A stretch of DNA of 64,000 nucleotides, taken from the NCBI RefSeq assembly GCF_023705585.1, contig NZ_BOQE01000001.1, positions 2,512,710 to 2,576,709 of the forward strand. Direction: 5' to 3'. Of this stretch, positions 16,841-26,150 are shown piece by piece. The first letter of the stretch is position 1, and the number at the start of each line of letters is the position of its first letter. Source of the DNA: Collibacillus ludicampi. Its GTDB lineage: Bacteria > Bacillota > Bacilli > Tumebacillales > BOQE01. The notes below the pieces were generated by a model. It was given only the letters and a program-made list of their open reading frames with translations. It had not been told where the DNA came from and did no database searches. The position numbers were made by a program, and so were the translations under genes.

Positions 16841-17764
16841 ATGTACCAAGAAGCCAAACAACGCTTGCGTGGATCGATCGCTCCGATTGTGACTCCATTT
16901 GATGAAAACATGAATGTGGATACAGAAGCGCTTAAAAAACTGATTGAATGGCATATTGAAAGCGGTACACATGGAATTTCCGTGACGGGGACTACTGGAG
17001 AACCCAGTTCATTAACCATTGAAGAGCGTGAATTGGTCATGGAGACGGCGATTAAGACTGCAGCAGGGCGTGTACCTGTTGTACCGGGAACGGGATCCAC
17101 CAATCATGCGGAAGCTTTACATTTAACCAAACGAGCGCAGGAAATGGGTGCTGATGCGGCTATGGTGATCGTTCCTTATTACAATCGCCCCAATCAGCAA
17201 GCATTGTATAACCACTTCAAAATTATTGCCGATTCGGTCGATATACCGATTATTATTTACAACATTCCTGGAAGAACCGCTACGAATTTGGAAGTCAAGA
17301 CGCTTGCTCGCCTGGCGGAAGATTGCAAAAACATCATCGGTGTCAAAGAATCGAATAAAGATTTTGAACATGTCAATCGAGTGTTGCTCAACTGTGGACG
17401 TGATTTTCTGCTTTATTCCGGTATTGAACTTCTCTGCTATCCTATGCTGGCAATCGGTGGAGCCGGTCATGTGAGTGCGACCGCGAACATTGTTCCGAAG
17501 GAAGTTGCCGATCTCTACAATTACTGGGTGGCAGGTGAAGTGGAGAAGGCGATTGAACTTCATTACAAACTGATGCCGTTAAACGACGTTTTATTTAAGG
17601 ATACCAACCCAGGTCCTTTGAAAACGGCGATGGGTATGATGGGCAAAATCAATCCGGCGCTTCGCTTGCCGATGGGTCCTCCTTCCGAACAGTTGCAGGA
17701 AGAAATTCGTCAAACGTTGATCGAATACGGCTTGTTAGATCAGCAAGTAGGGATGAAGAAATGA
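16841..17764 (+). CDS. DapA-family class I aldolase in a 4-HPA degradation cluster
   Basis: A 307-residue (beta/alpha)8 lyase of the DapA/NAL family. Visible are the TTGEPSSLT loop, the VPYYNRP tyrosine, the IIYNIPGRT arginine motif and the Schiff-base lysine in IGVKES. Automatic annotation would call it 4-hydroxy-tetrahydrodipicolinate synthase. Its place between a GntR regulator and hpaEBD argues for a catabolic role, probably pyruvate-forming aldol cleavage as done by HpaI elsewhere, since no hpaI is seen. The dapA-like motifs are intact, so lysine biosynthesis cannot be excluded from sequence alone. It has a strong AAGGAGG ribosome site. Confidence 0.75.
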   Translation: MYQEAKQRLRGSIAPIVTPFDENMNVDTEALKKLIEWHIESGTHGISVTGTTGEPSSLTIEERELVMETAIKTAAGRVPVVPGTGSTNHAEALHLTKRAQEMGADAAMVIVPYYNRPNQQALYNHFKIIADSVDIPIIIYNIPGRTATNLEVKTLARLAEDCKNIIGVKESNKDFEHVNRVLLNCGRDFLLYSGIELLCYPMLAIGGAGHVSATANIVPKEVADLYNYWVAGEVEKAIELHYKLMPLNDVLFKDTNPGPLKTAMGMMGKINPALRLPMGPPSEQLQEEIRQTLIEYGLLDQQVGMKK

Positions 17765-17872
17765 AACATGCTCGTTCGTGCATGAAGGACGAATGATTCA
17801 CGTGAATGGTGCAGGGGGAAGTCGTTGTCGATGAAACAGGAAGAACAGAGCAACCGGAGCGGAGGAGAATCC

Positions 17873-19390
17873 ATGAAACGATTCAAAGTCGATAAGGTTC
17901 TTCACTATATAAACGGTCATTTTGTGGAAGGTGTTGCGGGGCGTACGTTTCAAAATATCAACCCGTTCAACAATGAACCGATTAACGAAGTAGCGGAAGG
18001 TTTTAAGGAAGATATCGATTTGGCGGTAGCGGCCGCCCGCAAGGCTTTCGATGAAGGTCCCTGGCGTACGATGAGTGTGAACGAACGGATCAAGTATATT
18101 GTAAAGATTGCCGATTTGATTGAAGCAAACGCGGAGGAGATCTCATATTTGGAGTCTCTCGATACCGGTTTACCGGTCAGCCAAACCAAGAAGCAGGCGG
18201 CACGCGCGGCAGAAAACTTCCGCTTCTATGCGGAAATGGTCAAAAGCCGCATGGTAGGAGAAGCCTACCAGGTCGATCAATTTTTCATCAACTACACCAT
18301 CCATAAGCCTGTAGGGGTTGCCGGTCTCATTACACCGTGGAATGCACCTTTTATGCTGGAAACATGGAAAGTTGCGCCGGCTCTGGCTACAGGGAATACA
18401 GTCGTGCTGAAACCGGCGGAATGGTCGCCTCTGACCGCCAATAAGCTCGCACAAATCATCCATGAAGCAGGTTTGCCGGAAGGTGTGTTTAACGTCGTAC
18501 ATGGGTTTGGGGAAACTGCCGGTGCATCCCTGGTCGCGCATCCAGATGTACAACTGATTTCCTTCACAGGCGAGACGAAAACCGGTTCGGAAATTATGAA
18601 AAACGGCGCTGATACCTTGAAAAGATGTTCGATGGAACTGGGAGGCAAATCCCCAGCGATTATCTTTGAGGATGCAGATATGGAAAGCGCACTCGATGCG
18701 GTGGTCTGGGGGATCTTCTCCTTTAACGGGGAACGATGTACAGCGAATTCTCGCTTGTTCTTGCAGGAATCGATCTATGATCAATTTGTTGATGCTCTCA
18801 AAGAAAGGGTCGCCAATATCGTTGTTGGGGATCCCATGGATGAAAATACGGAAGTGGGTCCGCTGATTCACAGGAAGCATTGGGAGAATGTGATGAACTA
18901 TATTGAGATTGCCCGTGAAGAAGGCGCCGAAATCATAACGGGACATATTCCTGAGGCGTTTCGAAACGGGAACTTTGTAGCCCCCACACTTCTATTGAAC
19001 TGCACCAATGACATGCGTGTGTCACAGGAGGAAATCTTTGGTCCGGTCATGGTGGTGATACCGTTTAAAACGGAGGACGAAGTCTTGCGGATGGCGAATG
19101 ACGTGAAATACGGACTCGCTGCTTACATTTGGACGAGTGATATGAAGCGTGGGCACCGTTTGGCGCAGTCGGTAGAAAGCGGCATGGTATGGGTAAATTC
19201 ACAAAACGTAAGGGATTTGCGGATACCGTTTGGCGGTTCCAAATACAGCGGTATCGGTCGCGAAGGTGGACATTACAGCTTTGAATTTTACACGGAAACA
19301 CAGGTCATTCATGTGGCTATAGGGGATCACCACATACCTAAATTCGGAAAATCAAAGAAAACGGGGACAGTATCCGTCAGTCAGGCGTAA
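17873..19390 (+). CDS. hpaE: 5-carboxymethyl-2-hydroxymuconate-semialdehyde dehydrogenase
   Basis: A 505-residue NAD-dependent aldehyde dehydrogenase. The ELGGKSPAI segment carries the general-base glutamate and FNGERCTANSRL the catalytic cysteine; the cofactor-site motif TPWNAPFMLETWK is typical of the HpaE/betaine aldehyde dehydrogenase group. Family and context: it oxidises the ring-cleavage semialdehyde made by HpaD in homoprotocatechuate breakdown. ATG 17873 is preferred over ATG 17831 because GGAGGAG lies immediately upstream, and the protein then begins like relatives (VLHYINGHFVEG). It lies 108 bases after the DapA-like gene and before hpaB, same direction. Specific substrate is inferred from neighbours. 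Confidence 0.82.
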   Translation: MKRFKVDKVLHYINGHFVEGVAGRTFQNINPFNNEPINEVAEGFKEDIDLAVAAARKAFDEGPWRTMSVNERIKYIVKIADLIEANAEEISYLESLDTGLPVSQTKKQAARAAENFRFYAEMVKSRMVGEAYQVDQFFINYTIHKPVGVAGLITPWNAPFMLETWKVAPALATGNTVVLKPAEWSPLTANKLAQIIHEAGLPEGVFNVVHGFGETAGASLVAHPDVQLISFTGETKTGSEIMKNGADTLKRCSMELGGKSPAIIFEDADMESALDAVVWGIFSFNGERCTANSRLFLQESIYDQFVDALKERVANIVVGDPMDENTEVGPLIHRKHWENVMNYIEIAREEGAEIITGHIPEAFRNGNFVAPTLLLNCTNDMRVSQEEIFGPVMVVIPFKTEDEVLRMANDVKYGLAAYIWTSDMKRGHRLAQSVESGMVWVNSQNVRDLRIPFGGSKYSGIGREGGHYSFEFYTETQVIHVAIGDHHIPKFGKSKKTGTVSVSQA

Positions 19391-19447
19391 TTCCAAGATG
19401 CCTGTGATTGGGTAAAGTCTTTTCTAAAGATCCAAAGGGGGATTGAA

Positions 19448-20917
19448 ATGCCAGCGAAAACAGGAAAACAGTATATCGAACGAGTAGACAACGCCCATTC
19501 CGTTGTATGGATTCACGGGGAACAAGTGAAAGGGAAAATATCCGAACATCCGGCGTTTAAAGGTGTCATGCAAAGTCAGGCTGCGCTTTATGATATGCAA
19601 CATGATAAAGATAAACAAGATTATATGACATACATTTCACCGACAACGGGTGAACGTGTGGGAACATCGTTTTTGCAACCGAAAACGAAAGAAGACCTGG
19701 AAAAACGGCGTATGATGATCCAGGAATGGGCCAGGTTTAACGGAGGGATGATGGGGCGTTCCCCGGATTATATTAACTCCGGTTTAATGGCATATGGTGC
19801 AGCGGCGGAAATGTTTGGCGTGCAGGATCCGATATTTGCAGAAAATATGCGCAATTATTACGAATACTGCCGTGAGAACGATCTTTCATTGACACATACG
19901 TTGATTCAACCTCAGGTTAACCGAGCCGTCAATTCTGCGCAACTTCCGGATCCATATATTGCGGCCCGTATTGTCAAGAAAACTTCGGAAGGAGTTGTGA
20001 TCCGGGGGGCACGTTTACTCGCGACACAAGGAGGGATTACGGATGAGATCATGGTATTTCCCTCTACGTTACTAAAACAATCGGATGAAGAGAACCCCTA
20101 TGCTTTTGCATTCTGCATTCCAAATAATACGCCGGGGTTGAAATTTATCTGCAGGGAATCATTTGACTATGGTCGGACTCCGTTTGATCATCCTCTCGGC
20201 TCACGTTTTGAAGAAATGGATACCATCGTCGTGTTCGATGATGTAACCGTTCCGTGGAATCGTGTATTTGCCCTCGGGAATGCAGACATATGTAATCGCG
20301 CCTATGTAGAAAGTAATGCGCAGGTTCATATGACCCATCAAGTTGTGTCAAAGAATGTAGCAAAGACTGAATTTATTCTAGGAATTTTACAATTAATGGT
20401 TGAAACGATTAACATCGGGCAATTCCAACATGTGCAAGAGAAAATGGCTGAAGTCATCATTGTGCTGGAAACGATGAAAGCGCTTTTACTCGCATCGGAA
20501 GTCAATGCCAAAGTGGATCAATGGGGGATCATGACGCCAGACTTCAAACCGCTGAATGTGGCACGCAATTATTATCCGCGTATTTACCCGCGTTTGATCG
20601 AAATTATGCAATTACTTGGGGCCAGTGGGTTAATGGCGATTCCAACAGAAGAGGATTTTAACTCCGAGATTCGTCCGGATTTGGACAAATACTTGCAGGC
20701 AGCAAATAGCGATGCATATAACCGTGTGAGATTATATCGCCTCGCATGGGATGTGTGTATGAGTGCATTCGGATCTCGGCAAACGTTGTATGAACGCTTT
20801 TTCTTTGGTGATCCCGTACGTATGGCTGGCGCTTTATATCATTGGTATGACAAGCGGGAGTATGTAGAATACGTCAAAGAATTTTTAAAACAATCAGAAA
20901 AAATGGTGACTGTGTGA
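19448..20917 (+). CDS. hpaB: 4-hydroxyphenylacetate 3-monooxygenase, oxygenase component
   Basis: A full-length 489-residue FADH2-dependent hydroxylase of the HpaB/HpaH family. Characteristic stretches are GRSPDYINSGLMAYG, LIQPQVNR, GVVIRGARLLATQGGITDE, the HPLGSRFEEMDTIVVFDDVTVPW segment and a C-terminal region ending near RFFFGDPVRMAGALY. It converts 4-hydroxyphenylacetate to 3,4-dihydroxyphenylacetate in the cytoplasm using reduced flavin from a separate reductase (HpaC). No hpaC is present in the window, so a reductase must be encoded elsewhere. It has a good AAAGGGGG ribosome site and sits between hpaE and hpaD. Confidence 0.9.
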   Translation: MPAKTGKQYIERVDNAHSVVWIHGEQVKGKISEHPAFKGVMQSQAALYDMQHDKDKQDYMTYISPTTGERVGTSFLQPKTKEDLEKRRMMIQEWARFNGGMMGRSPDYINSGLMAYGAAAEMFGVQDPIFAENMRNYYEYCRENDLSLTHTLIQPQVNRAVNSAQLPDPYIAARIVKKTSEGVVIRGARLLATQGGITDEIMVFPSTLLKQSDEENPYAFAFCIPNNTPGLKFICRESFDYGRTPFDHPLGSRFEEMDTIVVFDDVTVPWNRVFALGNADICNRAYVESNAQVHMTHQVVSKNVAKTEFILGILQLMVETINIGQFQHVQEKMAEVIIVLETMKALLLASEVNAKVDQWGIMTPDFKPLNVARNYYPRIYPRLIEIMQLLGASGLMAIPTEEDFNSEIRPDLDKYLQAANSDAYNRVRLYRLAWDVCMSAFGSRQTLYERFFFGDPVRMAGALYHWYDKREYVEYVKEFLKQSEKMVTV

Positions 20918-21010
20918 TTGTAAGCGTTTTATGTTTTATTTCCGGAGCTCATCGGGATTGAAGTGCGATTCTGGCCCAGCCAACGAATGATTCATAGAGG
21001 GGGAGGTATC

Positions 21011-21994
21011 ATGGATTTCTCAATTATTCGTGTTGCCAGAGTGGTCATGAATGTTAAAGATCTGGACAGATCCAGAGATTTTTACGTGAACGCTTTAGGA
21101 TTTGTCGAGACAGAGAGCGATCATGAGCACATGTACCTTCGTGGATTGGAAGAACATTGTCATCACAGCTTGGTATTAAAAAAAGCGGAAAAACCGGGGG
21201 TTCATGCAATCGGATATAAAGTACGTGAAGAGAGTCATTTAGATACACTTGAGAAGCTTTTCCAGTCAAGAGGAATGAAAACAAAATGGATGGAAAAGGG
21301 GGGACAGAAGGCTTTAGGACGAACATTGCGAGTTCATGATATATCCGGGATTCCTTTGGAGTTTTTCTGTGAAATGGAGACGGTCGAAAGAATGCTCCAA
21401 AGATATGAAATGTACAGAGGGGCTAAAATTCAACGCATCGATCATGTGAACTGCATGGTTCCCGACGTGGAAAAAGCATACAATTTTTATGTAAATGAAT
21501 TAGGATTTGCTTGTTCCGAGTATACCGCAACTGAAGATGAAAGGATATGGGCAGCCTGGCTTCATCGGAAACAGACAGTACATGATCAAGCATTTATGAA
21601 CGGTGATGGCCCCAGACTTCATCATATTGGCTTCTGGTTATCAGAACCCTTAAGCATTATTCACGCCTGTGATGTTTTAGCATCAGTCGGATATGCAAGT
21701 GCGATAGAAAGGGGACCTGGTCGTCATGGACTCTCCAACGCATTCTTCTTGTATGTGAGGGATCCAGATGGTAATCGTGTTGAACTTTATACGGGAGACT
21801 ATTTAACTAGTGATCCCGATTTTAAGCCGATTCGCTGGGATCTCGATGATCCAAGACGACAAACTTTCTGGGGGCATAAGGCACCCGATAGTTGGTTTGA
21901 TGAAGCCACACCGTTTTTAGATATAGATACGGGAGAAGAAGTATCCATTCAAAATCCAACCTTACAAAGAAGGAAACCTGAGTTTGTCATATGA
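21011..21994 (+). CDS. hpaD: 3,4-dihydroxyphenylacetate 2,3-dioxygenase (extradiol)
   Basis: A 327-residue two-domain vicinal-oxygen-chelate dioxygenase from ATG 21011 (GGGGGAGG just upstream; the earlier in-frame start at 20963 has none). Iron/manganese ligands appear to be His145 (RIDHVNCMV), a His in the RLHHIGF motif (204 or 205) and Glu258 (NRVELYTGDY). The C-terminal tail after residue 270 matches homoprotocatechuate dioxygenases, which are longer than ordinary catechol dioxygenases. It opens the ring of 3,4-dihydroxyphenylacetate to the semialdehyde used by HpaE. It is followed by the Liv transporter genes without an obvious terminator. Confidence 0.85.
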   Translation: MDFSIIRVARVVMNVKDLDRSRDFYVNALGFVETESDHEHMYLRGLEEHCHHSLVLKKAEKPGVHAIGYKVREESHLDTLEKLFQSRGMKTKWMEKGGQKALGRTLRVHDISGIPLEFFCEMETVERMLQRYEMYRGAKIQRIDHVNCMVPDVEKAYNFYVNELGFACSEYTATEDERIWAAWLHRKQTVHDQAFMNGDGPRLHHIGFWLSEPLSIIHACDVLASVGYASAIERGPGRHGLSNAFFLYVRDPDGNRVELYTGDYLTSDPDFKPIRWDLDDPRRQTFWGHKAPDSWFDEATPFLDIDTGEEVSIQNPTLQRRKPEFVI

Positions 21995-22035
21995 ATTTTT
22001 GTAATATTCATTTTTAATCAATATGGGGGTCTCCA

Positions 22036-23211
22036 ATGAACAAGAAAATTCCTCTTCTTTTAATCAGTGTATTTATGGCTTCCTTTGTAACAGCGTGCGG
22101 AAATAACAGTTCACAATCAGTGTCTGCTCCATCGGGTGATAAGCCGATTAAAATCGGTGCTGTTTTCTCTGCATCAGGAGGTGCTTCTTCACTCGGCAAG
22201 CCGGAGATGGATACGTTAAAGATGATGGTTGATCAAACCAATGCAGAAGGTGGCATCAATGGACGTAAAATCGAACTGATCGCATATGACGACAAATCCG
22301 ATCAAAACGAAGCCGTACTTGATATGAAAAAATTGATCGAGCAAGATCAAGTGGTTGCTGTCATCGGGGGCACCACATCGGGTAACTCACTGGCCATGAT
22401 TCCTCTCGCGGAAAAATCCAAGATTCCGTTCATCTCGGTTGCAGCTAGCAAGAATATTAATAAACCTACCAAAAAATACGTTTTTAAAACCGCACAGGGT
22501 GATGATGTTGTCGTTCCTCGAGTCATTAAATACTTGAAAGACCATCAACTTACGAAAGTCGCCTGGTTAGGCGTCGACAATTCCTATGGTTCCAGCGGAA
22601 AAGAAGAATTTGACGCGTTAGCCAAACAAGCGGGTATTGAGACGGTAATTTCGGAATCATTTGAAGCTACAGTAAATGATGCGAAACCAATGCTAACCCG
22701 CGTGAAAAATGCGAATCCGCAAGCCATTGTGATTTGGGGGACGACACAGGAATCGTCCGTTGTCACAAAAAATGTCCGTGAATTAGGGATCACGGTGCCG
22801 ATCATCGAATCACACGGGATCGCGAGCCCGAAATTCATAGAGTTGGCCGGAGACGCTGCGAATGGAGTGATTTTGCCCGCAGGTCGTCTTCTGGTTGCTG
22901 ATCAGCTACCCGATGACAACAAACAAAAGAAAATTCTTGGGAATTATGCAAAGCAGTTTCAAGACAAGTATCATTATCCTCCAAGCACTTTTGGCGGTCA
23001 TGCTTGGGACGCTTACGAAATCTTGATCACTGCCATCAAATCTGCGGGAGATAATCCTGCCAAGATACGTGATGCTCTCGAAACCAATACGAAAGACTTT
23101 ACAGGGATCAGTGGGATTTTCAACATCTCACAGCAAGACCACAATGGATTGAACGCGGATGCGTTAGCGATTGTAGAAATCAAGAACGGAAAATGGACAT
23201 TGAAAGAGTAG
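22036..23211 (+). CDS. ABC transporter substrate-binding lipoprotein, Liv family
   Basis: A 391-residue extracellular binding protein of the branched-chain amino acid (LivK/LivJ) family. The lipoprotein signal peptide ends in the lipobox VTAC with the acylated Cys at 21, followed by a Ser/Asn linker. The mature part starts with the usual KIGAVFSASGG and contains VVAVIGGTTSGNS and FGGHAWDAYEIL. Related proteins bind amino acids, aromatic acids or amides. It directly follows the hpa genes, so 4-hydroxyphenylacetate or a related aromatic acid is a likely ligand (inference). GGGGG precedes the ATG. Confidence 0.85.
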   Translation: MNKKIPLLLISVFMASFVTACGNNSSQSVSAPSGDKPIKIGAVFSASGGASSLGKPEMDTLKMMVDQTNAEGGINGRKIELIAYDDKSDQNEAVLDMKKLIEQDQVVAVIGGTTSGNSLAMIPLAEKSKIPFISVAASKNINKPTKKYVFKTAQGDDVVVPRVIKYLKDHQLTKVAWLGVDNSYGSSGKEEFDALAKQAGIETVISESFEATVNDAKPMLTRVKNANPQAIVIWGTTQESSVVTKNVRELGITVPIIESHGIASPKFIELAGDAANGVILPAGRLLVADQLPDDNKQKKILGNYAKQFQDKYHYPPSTFGGHAWDAYEILITAIKSAGDNPAKIRDALETNTKDFTGISGIFNISQQDHNGLNADALAIVEIKNGKWTLKE

Positions 23212-23249
23212 ACATGCACAACGCTTGAAGCGGTGCAATCAGAGGGAAA

Positions 23250-23292
23250 AGTTCGGCGGGAATTCCGTTCTCCCGCCGGAAAACTTTTTTCG
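23250..23292 (+). terminator. Hairpin with T-run between the binding protein and livH, partial terminator
   Basis: AAAGTT-GGCGGGA, a short loop, TCCCGCC and AAAACTTTTTT form a GC-rich stem ended by six T residues. Placed after the binding-protein gene and before livH, it probably reduces read-through so that more binding protein than permease is made, as in many ABC operons. Confidence 0.6.
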
Positions 23293-23385
23293 GTTTTGCC
23301 GATACGTTCATTCCCGAGACGATAATCCTTCCAACGGACAAGAATCTGCACTGTGAAAAAGGCGAAGTCAAGAGGGGTGTAAAAA

Positions 23386-24267
23386 ATGGAACACCTGAGT
23401 CAATTCGTTCAACTCATATTCTCTGGGTTAACCATCGGAAGTATCTACGCGTTAATTGCCATTGGCTTTGTGATCACATATAACATTACGGGAGTTTTGA
23501 ATTTTGCACAAGGCGAATTTGCCATGTTGGGTGCAATGATCTGTATTTCCATGGTTTCCCTGGGTCTTTCCAAAATCTTAGCGGTATGGATCAGTGTTCT
23601 CTTTGTATTTATTATCGGTGCGCTTTTCGAACGTGTCACCATTTATCCCGCCCGTCATTCTTCCGTACCTACACTGATTATTATCACAATCGGTGTTTCG
23701 ATTGCCCTACGTGGAATCGCTTTGCTGATTTGGGGAACGGAACCTCGATCTTTATCGCCCTTCACGGAAGGAGGAGCATTGAACATCCTGGGGGCCGTCA
23801 TTCAACCACAGAGTTTATGGGCGATCGGCGTTTCTTTTTTGAGCTTGTTACTCATGTATCTCTTCTTTGAGAAAACCTTCACGGGAAAAGCCGTCACTGC
23901 TTGCGTGATCAATGGCTTCGCGTCCCGATTGATGGGAATACAACCGGAAAAAATGTCATTGATTTCTATTAGTATAAGTGCTGCACTTGGGGCCGTCGGG
24001 GGGATCATCATTGCGCCGATATCCGGAGCTTCTTACAATATGGGATTAATGTTAGGAATGAAGGCTTTTATTGCCGCTGTTATTGGAGGTTTATCCAATG
24101 CACCTGCCGCTATTGCCGGGGCAATGATCATTGGCATTTTGGAATCTTTTACAGAAGGTCTATGGACGAGTGGATACAAAGATGCGATCAGCTTCGCAGT
24201 GCTCTTACTGGTTCTATTTTTTCTTCCCAATGGAATTTTTGCGAAAATATCAGGAAAACGGGTGTAG
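23386..24267 (+). CDS. livH: ABC transporter permease, LivH type
   Basis: A 293-residue permease with about eight hydrophobic segments and the LivH signatures GSIYALIAIGFVITYNITGVLNFAQGE (split over the first helices) and GIQPEKMSLISISISAALGAVGG near residue 185-205, the loop that meets the ATPase. It would pair with LivM in the membrane. A good AGAGGGG ribosome site precedes it, and it lies 10-15 bases before livM. The substrate is set by the binding protein; the context suggests aromatic acids. Confidence 0.88.
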   Translation: MEHLSQFVQLIFSGLTIGSIYALIAIGFVITYNITGVLNFAQGEFAMLGAMICISMVSLGLSKILAVWISVLFVFIIGALFERVTIYPARHSSVPTLIIITIGVSIALRGIALLIWGTEPRSLSPFTEGGALNILGAVIQPQSLWAIGVSFLSLLLMYLFFEKTFTGKAVTACVINGFASRLMGIQPEKMSLISISISAALGAVGGIIIAPISGASYNMGLMLGMKAFIAAVIGGLSNAPAAIAGAMIIGILESFTEGLWTSGYKDAISFAVLLLVLFFLPNGIFAKISGKRV

Positions 24268-24279
24268 AGGGTGACTCCT

Positions 24280-25368
24280 ATGAGAGGAGAAGTACAAAAA
24301 ATTTACAATCGTAGCGTAAAAGGGATCATATTTTTCGCGATCATCGTTTTTCTGATACCGATATTGATTCCTTCTACGTATGTGACAAGTACATTGATCA
24401 TGATTGGATTATATACCCTGATCTGTACTGGATTAACGATGCTCATGGGTTATGCGGGTCAAATTTCTCTTGGTCATGCGGCTTTTTATGGGATTGGCGC
24501 TTATGCTTCCTCTTTCATCACCGTGAAACTTGGTTATCCAGGAATCGTAGGAATTCTAGTCGGCACTCTGTTCGCTGTACTCATCGCTTACATTGTAGGA
24601 ATACCCACTCTAAAATTAACAGGTCACTATTTGGCTCTAGCCACATTAGGATTCGGTGTCATTGTCTTTATCCTGTTCAAGCAATTGAAAAGTGTAACTG
24701 GTGGTCTGGAGGGAGTTTCCGGCATCCCTTCTCTAAATCTGTTCGGCTATGAATTTGACACGGATTTTAAGTACTATTACCTCATATGGATTCTTGCTTT
24801 GTTAGGTATATTGCTGGCACGAAATGTGATTCAATCACGAGTAGGTCGGGCGCTTCGTTCGATTCACGGGAGCGAAATTGCCTCAGATGCGATCGGAGTG
24901 GATATCAGGAAGTATAAACTGCAGGTTTTCATCATGAGCGCAATGTATGCATCGATAGCAGGAAGTATTTACGCTCACTATATATCATTTATTAACCCCA
25001 TGTTGTTTGATCCGACAACATCGATCAATTTCCTGATTATGTCTGTCGTCGGCGGGAGCGGAACCATTTGGGGAGGATTGGTGGGAAGTTTACTCTTTGT
25101 GCTACTGGGGGAAGTGTTAAAAGAAGTGATGCCTCTTCTCTTCACTCAAGCAAGTGATCAAGTACAAATCGTTTTCTTTGGTATTCTGCTGGTTATCTTG
25201 CTGATTTATATGCCACAAGGGTTAGCCCCAGGATTCGAAAAGCTATGGAATGGGATGATTCGAAGGATGAGGGGAAGGGATAACGACTCTTACAAGAAAA
25301 CGGTTACTGAGGGCGATCAGCGGGAGAAAAAGGAAATCCCCGCACAAGCTGCGGGAGGTGGGCAATGA
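24280..25368 (+). CDS. livM: ABC transporter permease, LivM type
   Basis: A 362-residue permease from ATG 24280 (GTAGAGGG upstream; GTG 24271 is also possible). Family signatures: LTMLMGYAGQISLGHAAFYGIGAYAS near the N-terminus and GVDIRKYKLQVFIMSAMYASIAGSIYAH in the ATPase-contact region, and GGSGTIWGGLVGS. About nine to ten membrane helices are followed by a hydrophilic C-terminal tail of ~35 residues. It partners LivH. Its stop overlaps the livG start (ATGA), showing tight operon coupling. Confidence 0.88.
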   Translation: MRGEVQKIYNRSVKGIIFFAIIVFLIPILIPSTYVTSTLIMIGLYTLICTGLTMLMGYAGQISLGHAAFYGIGAYASSFITVKLGYPGIVGILVGTLFAVLIAYIVGIPTLKLTGHYLALATLGFGVIVFILFKQLKSVTGGLEGVSGIPSLNLFGYEFDTDFKYYYLIWILALLGILLARNVIQSRVGRALRSIHGSEIASDAIGVDIRKYKLQVFIMSAMYASIAGSIYAHYISFINPMLFDPTTSINFLIMSVVGGSGTIWGGLVGSLLFVLLGEVLKEVMPLLFTQASDQVQIVFFGILLVILLIYMPQGLAPGFEKLWNGMIRRMRGRDNDSYKKTVTEGDQREKKEIPAQAAGGGQ

Positions 25369-26150
25369 TGGGCAAGAAAAAACCAGTATTGACAGTCTCC
25401 CACCTTACGAAAAGCTTTGGTGGAATAGTCGCGGTTCATGATGTATCATTTGAAGTCTTTCCTGGACAAATCGTTGCTGTTATCGGGCCCAACGGAGCGG
25501 GGAAGACAACTCTTTTTAATATGATCACGGCTGTTTTACCTCCAACGTCAGGAACCGTACATTTTCAAGGGATTGAAATAACAGGAAAAAGACCGTGCGA
25601 AATTGCGGAAATTGGTATCACAAGAACTTTCCAGAACCTTCAAATTTTCAAGAATATGAGTGTCATTGAGAATGTGATGACGGGCGCACATGTGCGTATG
25701 AAAACCGGTTTTTTGAAGGCTGCTTTACGATTTCCTTCGGTTCGAAAAGAAGAAGAAGCTGTCATGCAAAAAGCGAGAGAGCTGTTAAAGGAAGTCGGTC
25801 TGTTAGAATTGGCTTACGAAAATGCGGCAACCTTGCCTTATGGAAGTCAACGATTGCTAGAAATCGCACGCGCTGCCGCCTCTGAGCCCAAACTCATATT
25901 ATTGGATGAACCCATGGCAGGGTTAAATCCACAGGAATCGAGAGAACTGGTCGATATCATTCTTAACATGCGTAAACGGGGCATGACGTTCCTGTTTGTA
26001 GAACACGATATGGAAACAGTGATGTCGATTGCCGATAACATTATCGTTTTGGACTTTGGCAAAAAGATTGCGGAAGGTTCGCCGCAAGAAATTTATCAAA
26101 ATCCACGGGTTATCGCTGCCTATTTGGGAGATGAGGAGGTGGTCATGTGA
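25365..26150 (+). CDS. livG: ABC transporter ATP-binding protein, LivG type
   Basis: A 261-residue ATPase with Walker A GPNGAGKTT, Q-loop in FQNLQIFKNM, a signature motif in degenerate form LPYGSQRLLEIARA, Walker B LILLDEPMAGL and the switch His in FVEHDM. The LivG hallmark GITRTFQNLQIF and the extra helical insertion (about residues 105-130) are present. It couples ATP hydrolysis to LivHM. It overlaps livM by four bases at its start and is overlapped by livF at its end. Confidence 0.9.
   Translation: MMGKKKPVLTVSHLTKSFGGIVAVHDVSFEVFPGQIVAVIGPNGAGKTTLFNMITAVLPPTSGTVHFQGIEITGKRPCEIAEIGITRTFQNLQIFKNMSVIENVMTGAHVRMKTGFLKAALRFPSVRKEEEAVMQKARELLKEVGLLELAYENAATLPYGSQRLLEIARAAASEPKLILLDEPMAGLNPQESRELVDIILNMRKRGMTFLFVEHDMETVMSIADNIIVLDFGKKIAEGSPQEIYQNPRVIAAYLGDEEVVM

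Noticed and set aside
18170-18946. 258-codon open frame on the minus strand
   Set aside because: It lies wholly antisense inside hpaE, has odd composition (many His, Arg, Cys, Phe) and no ribosome site; a shadow of the coding strand.
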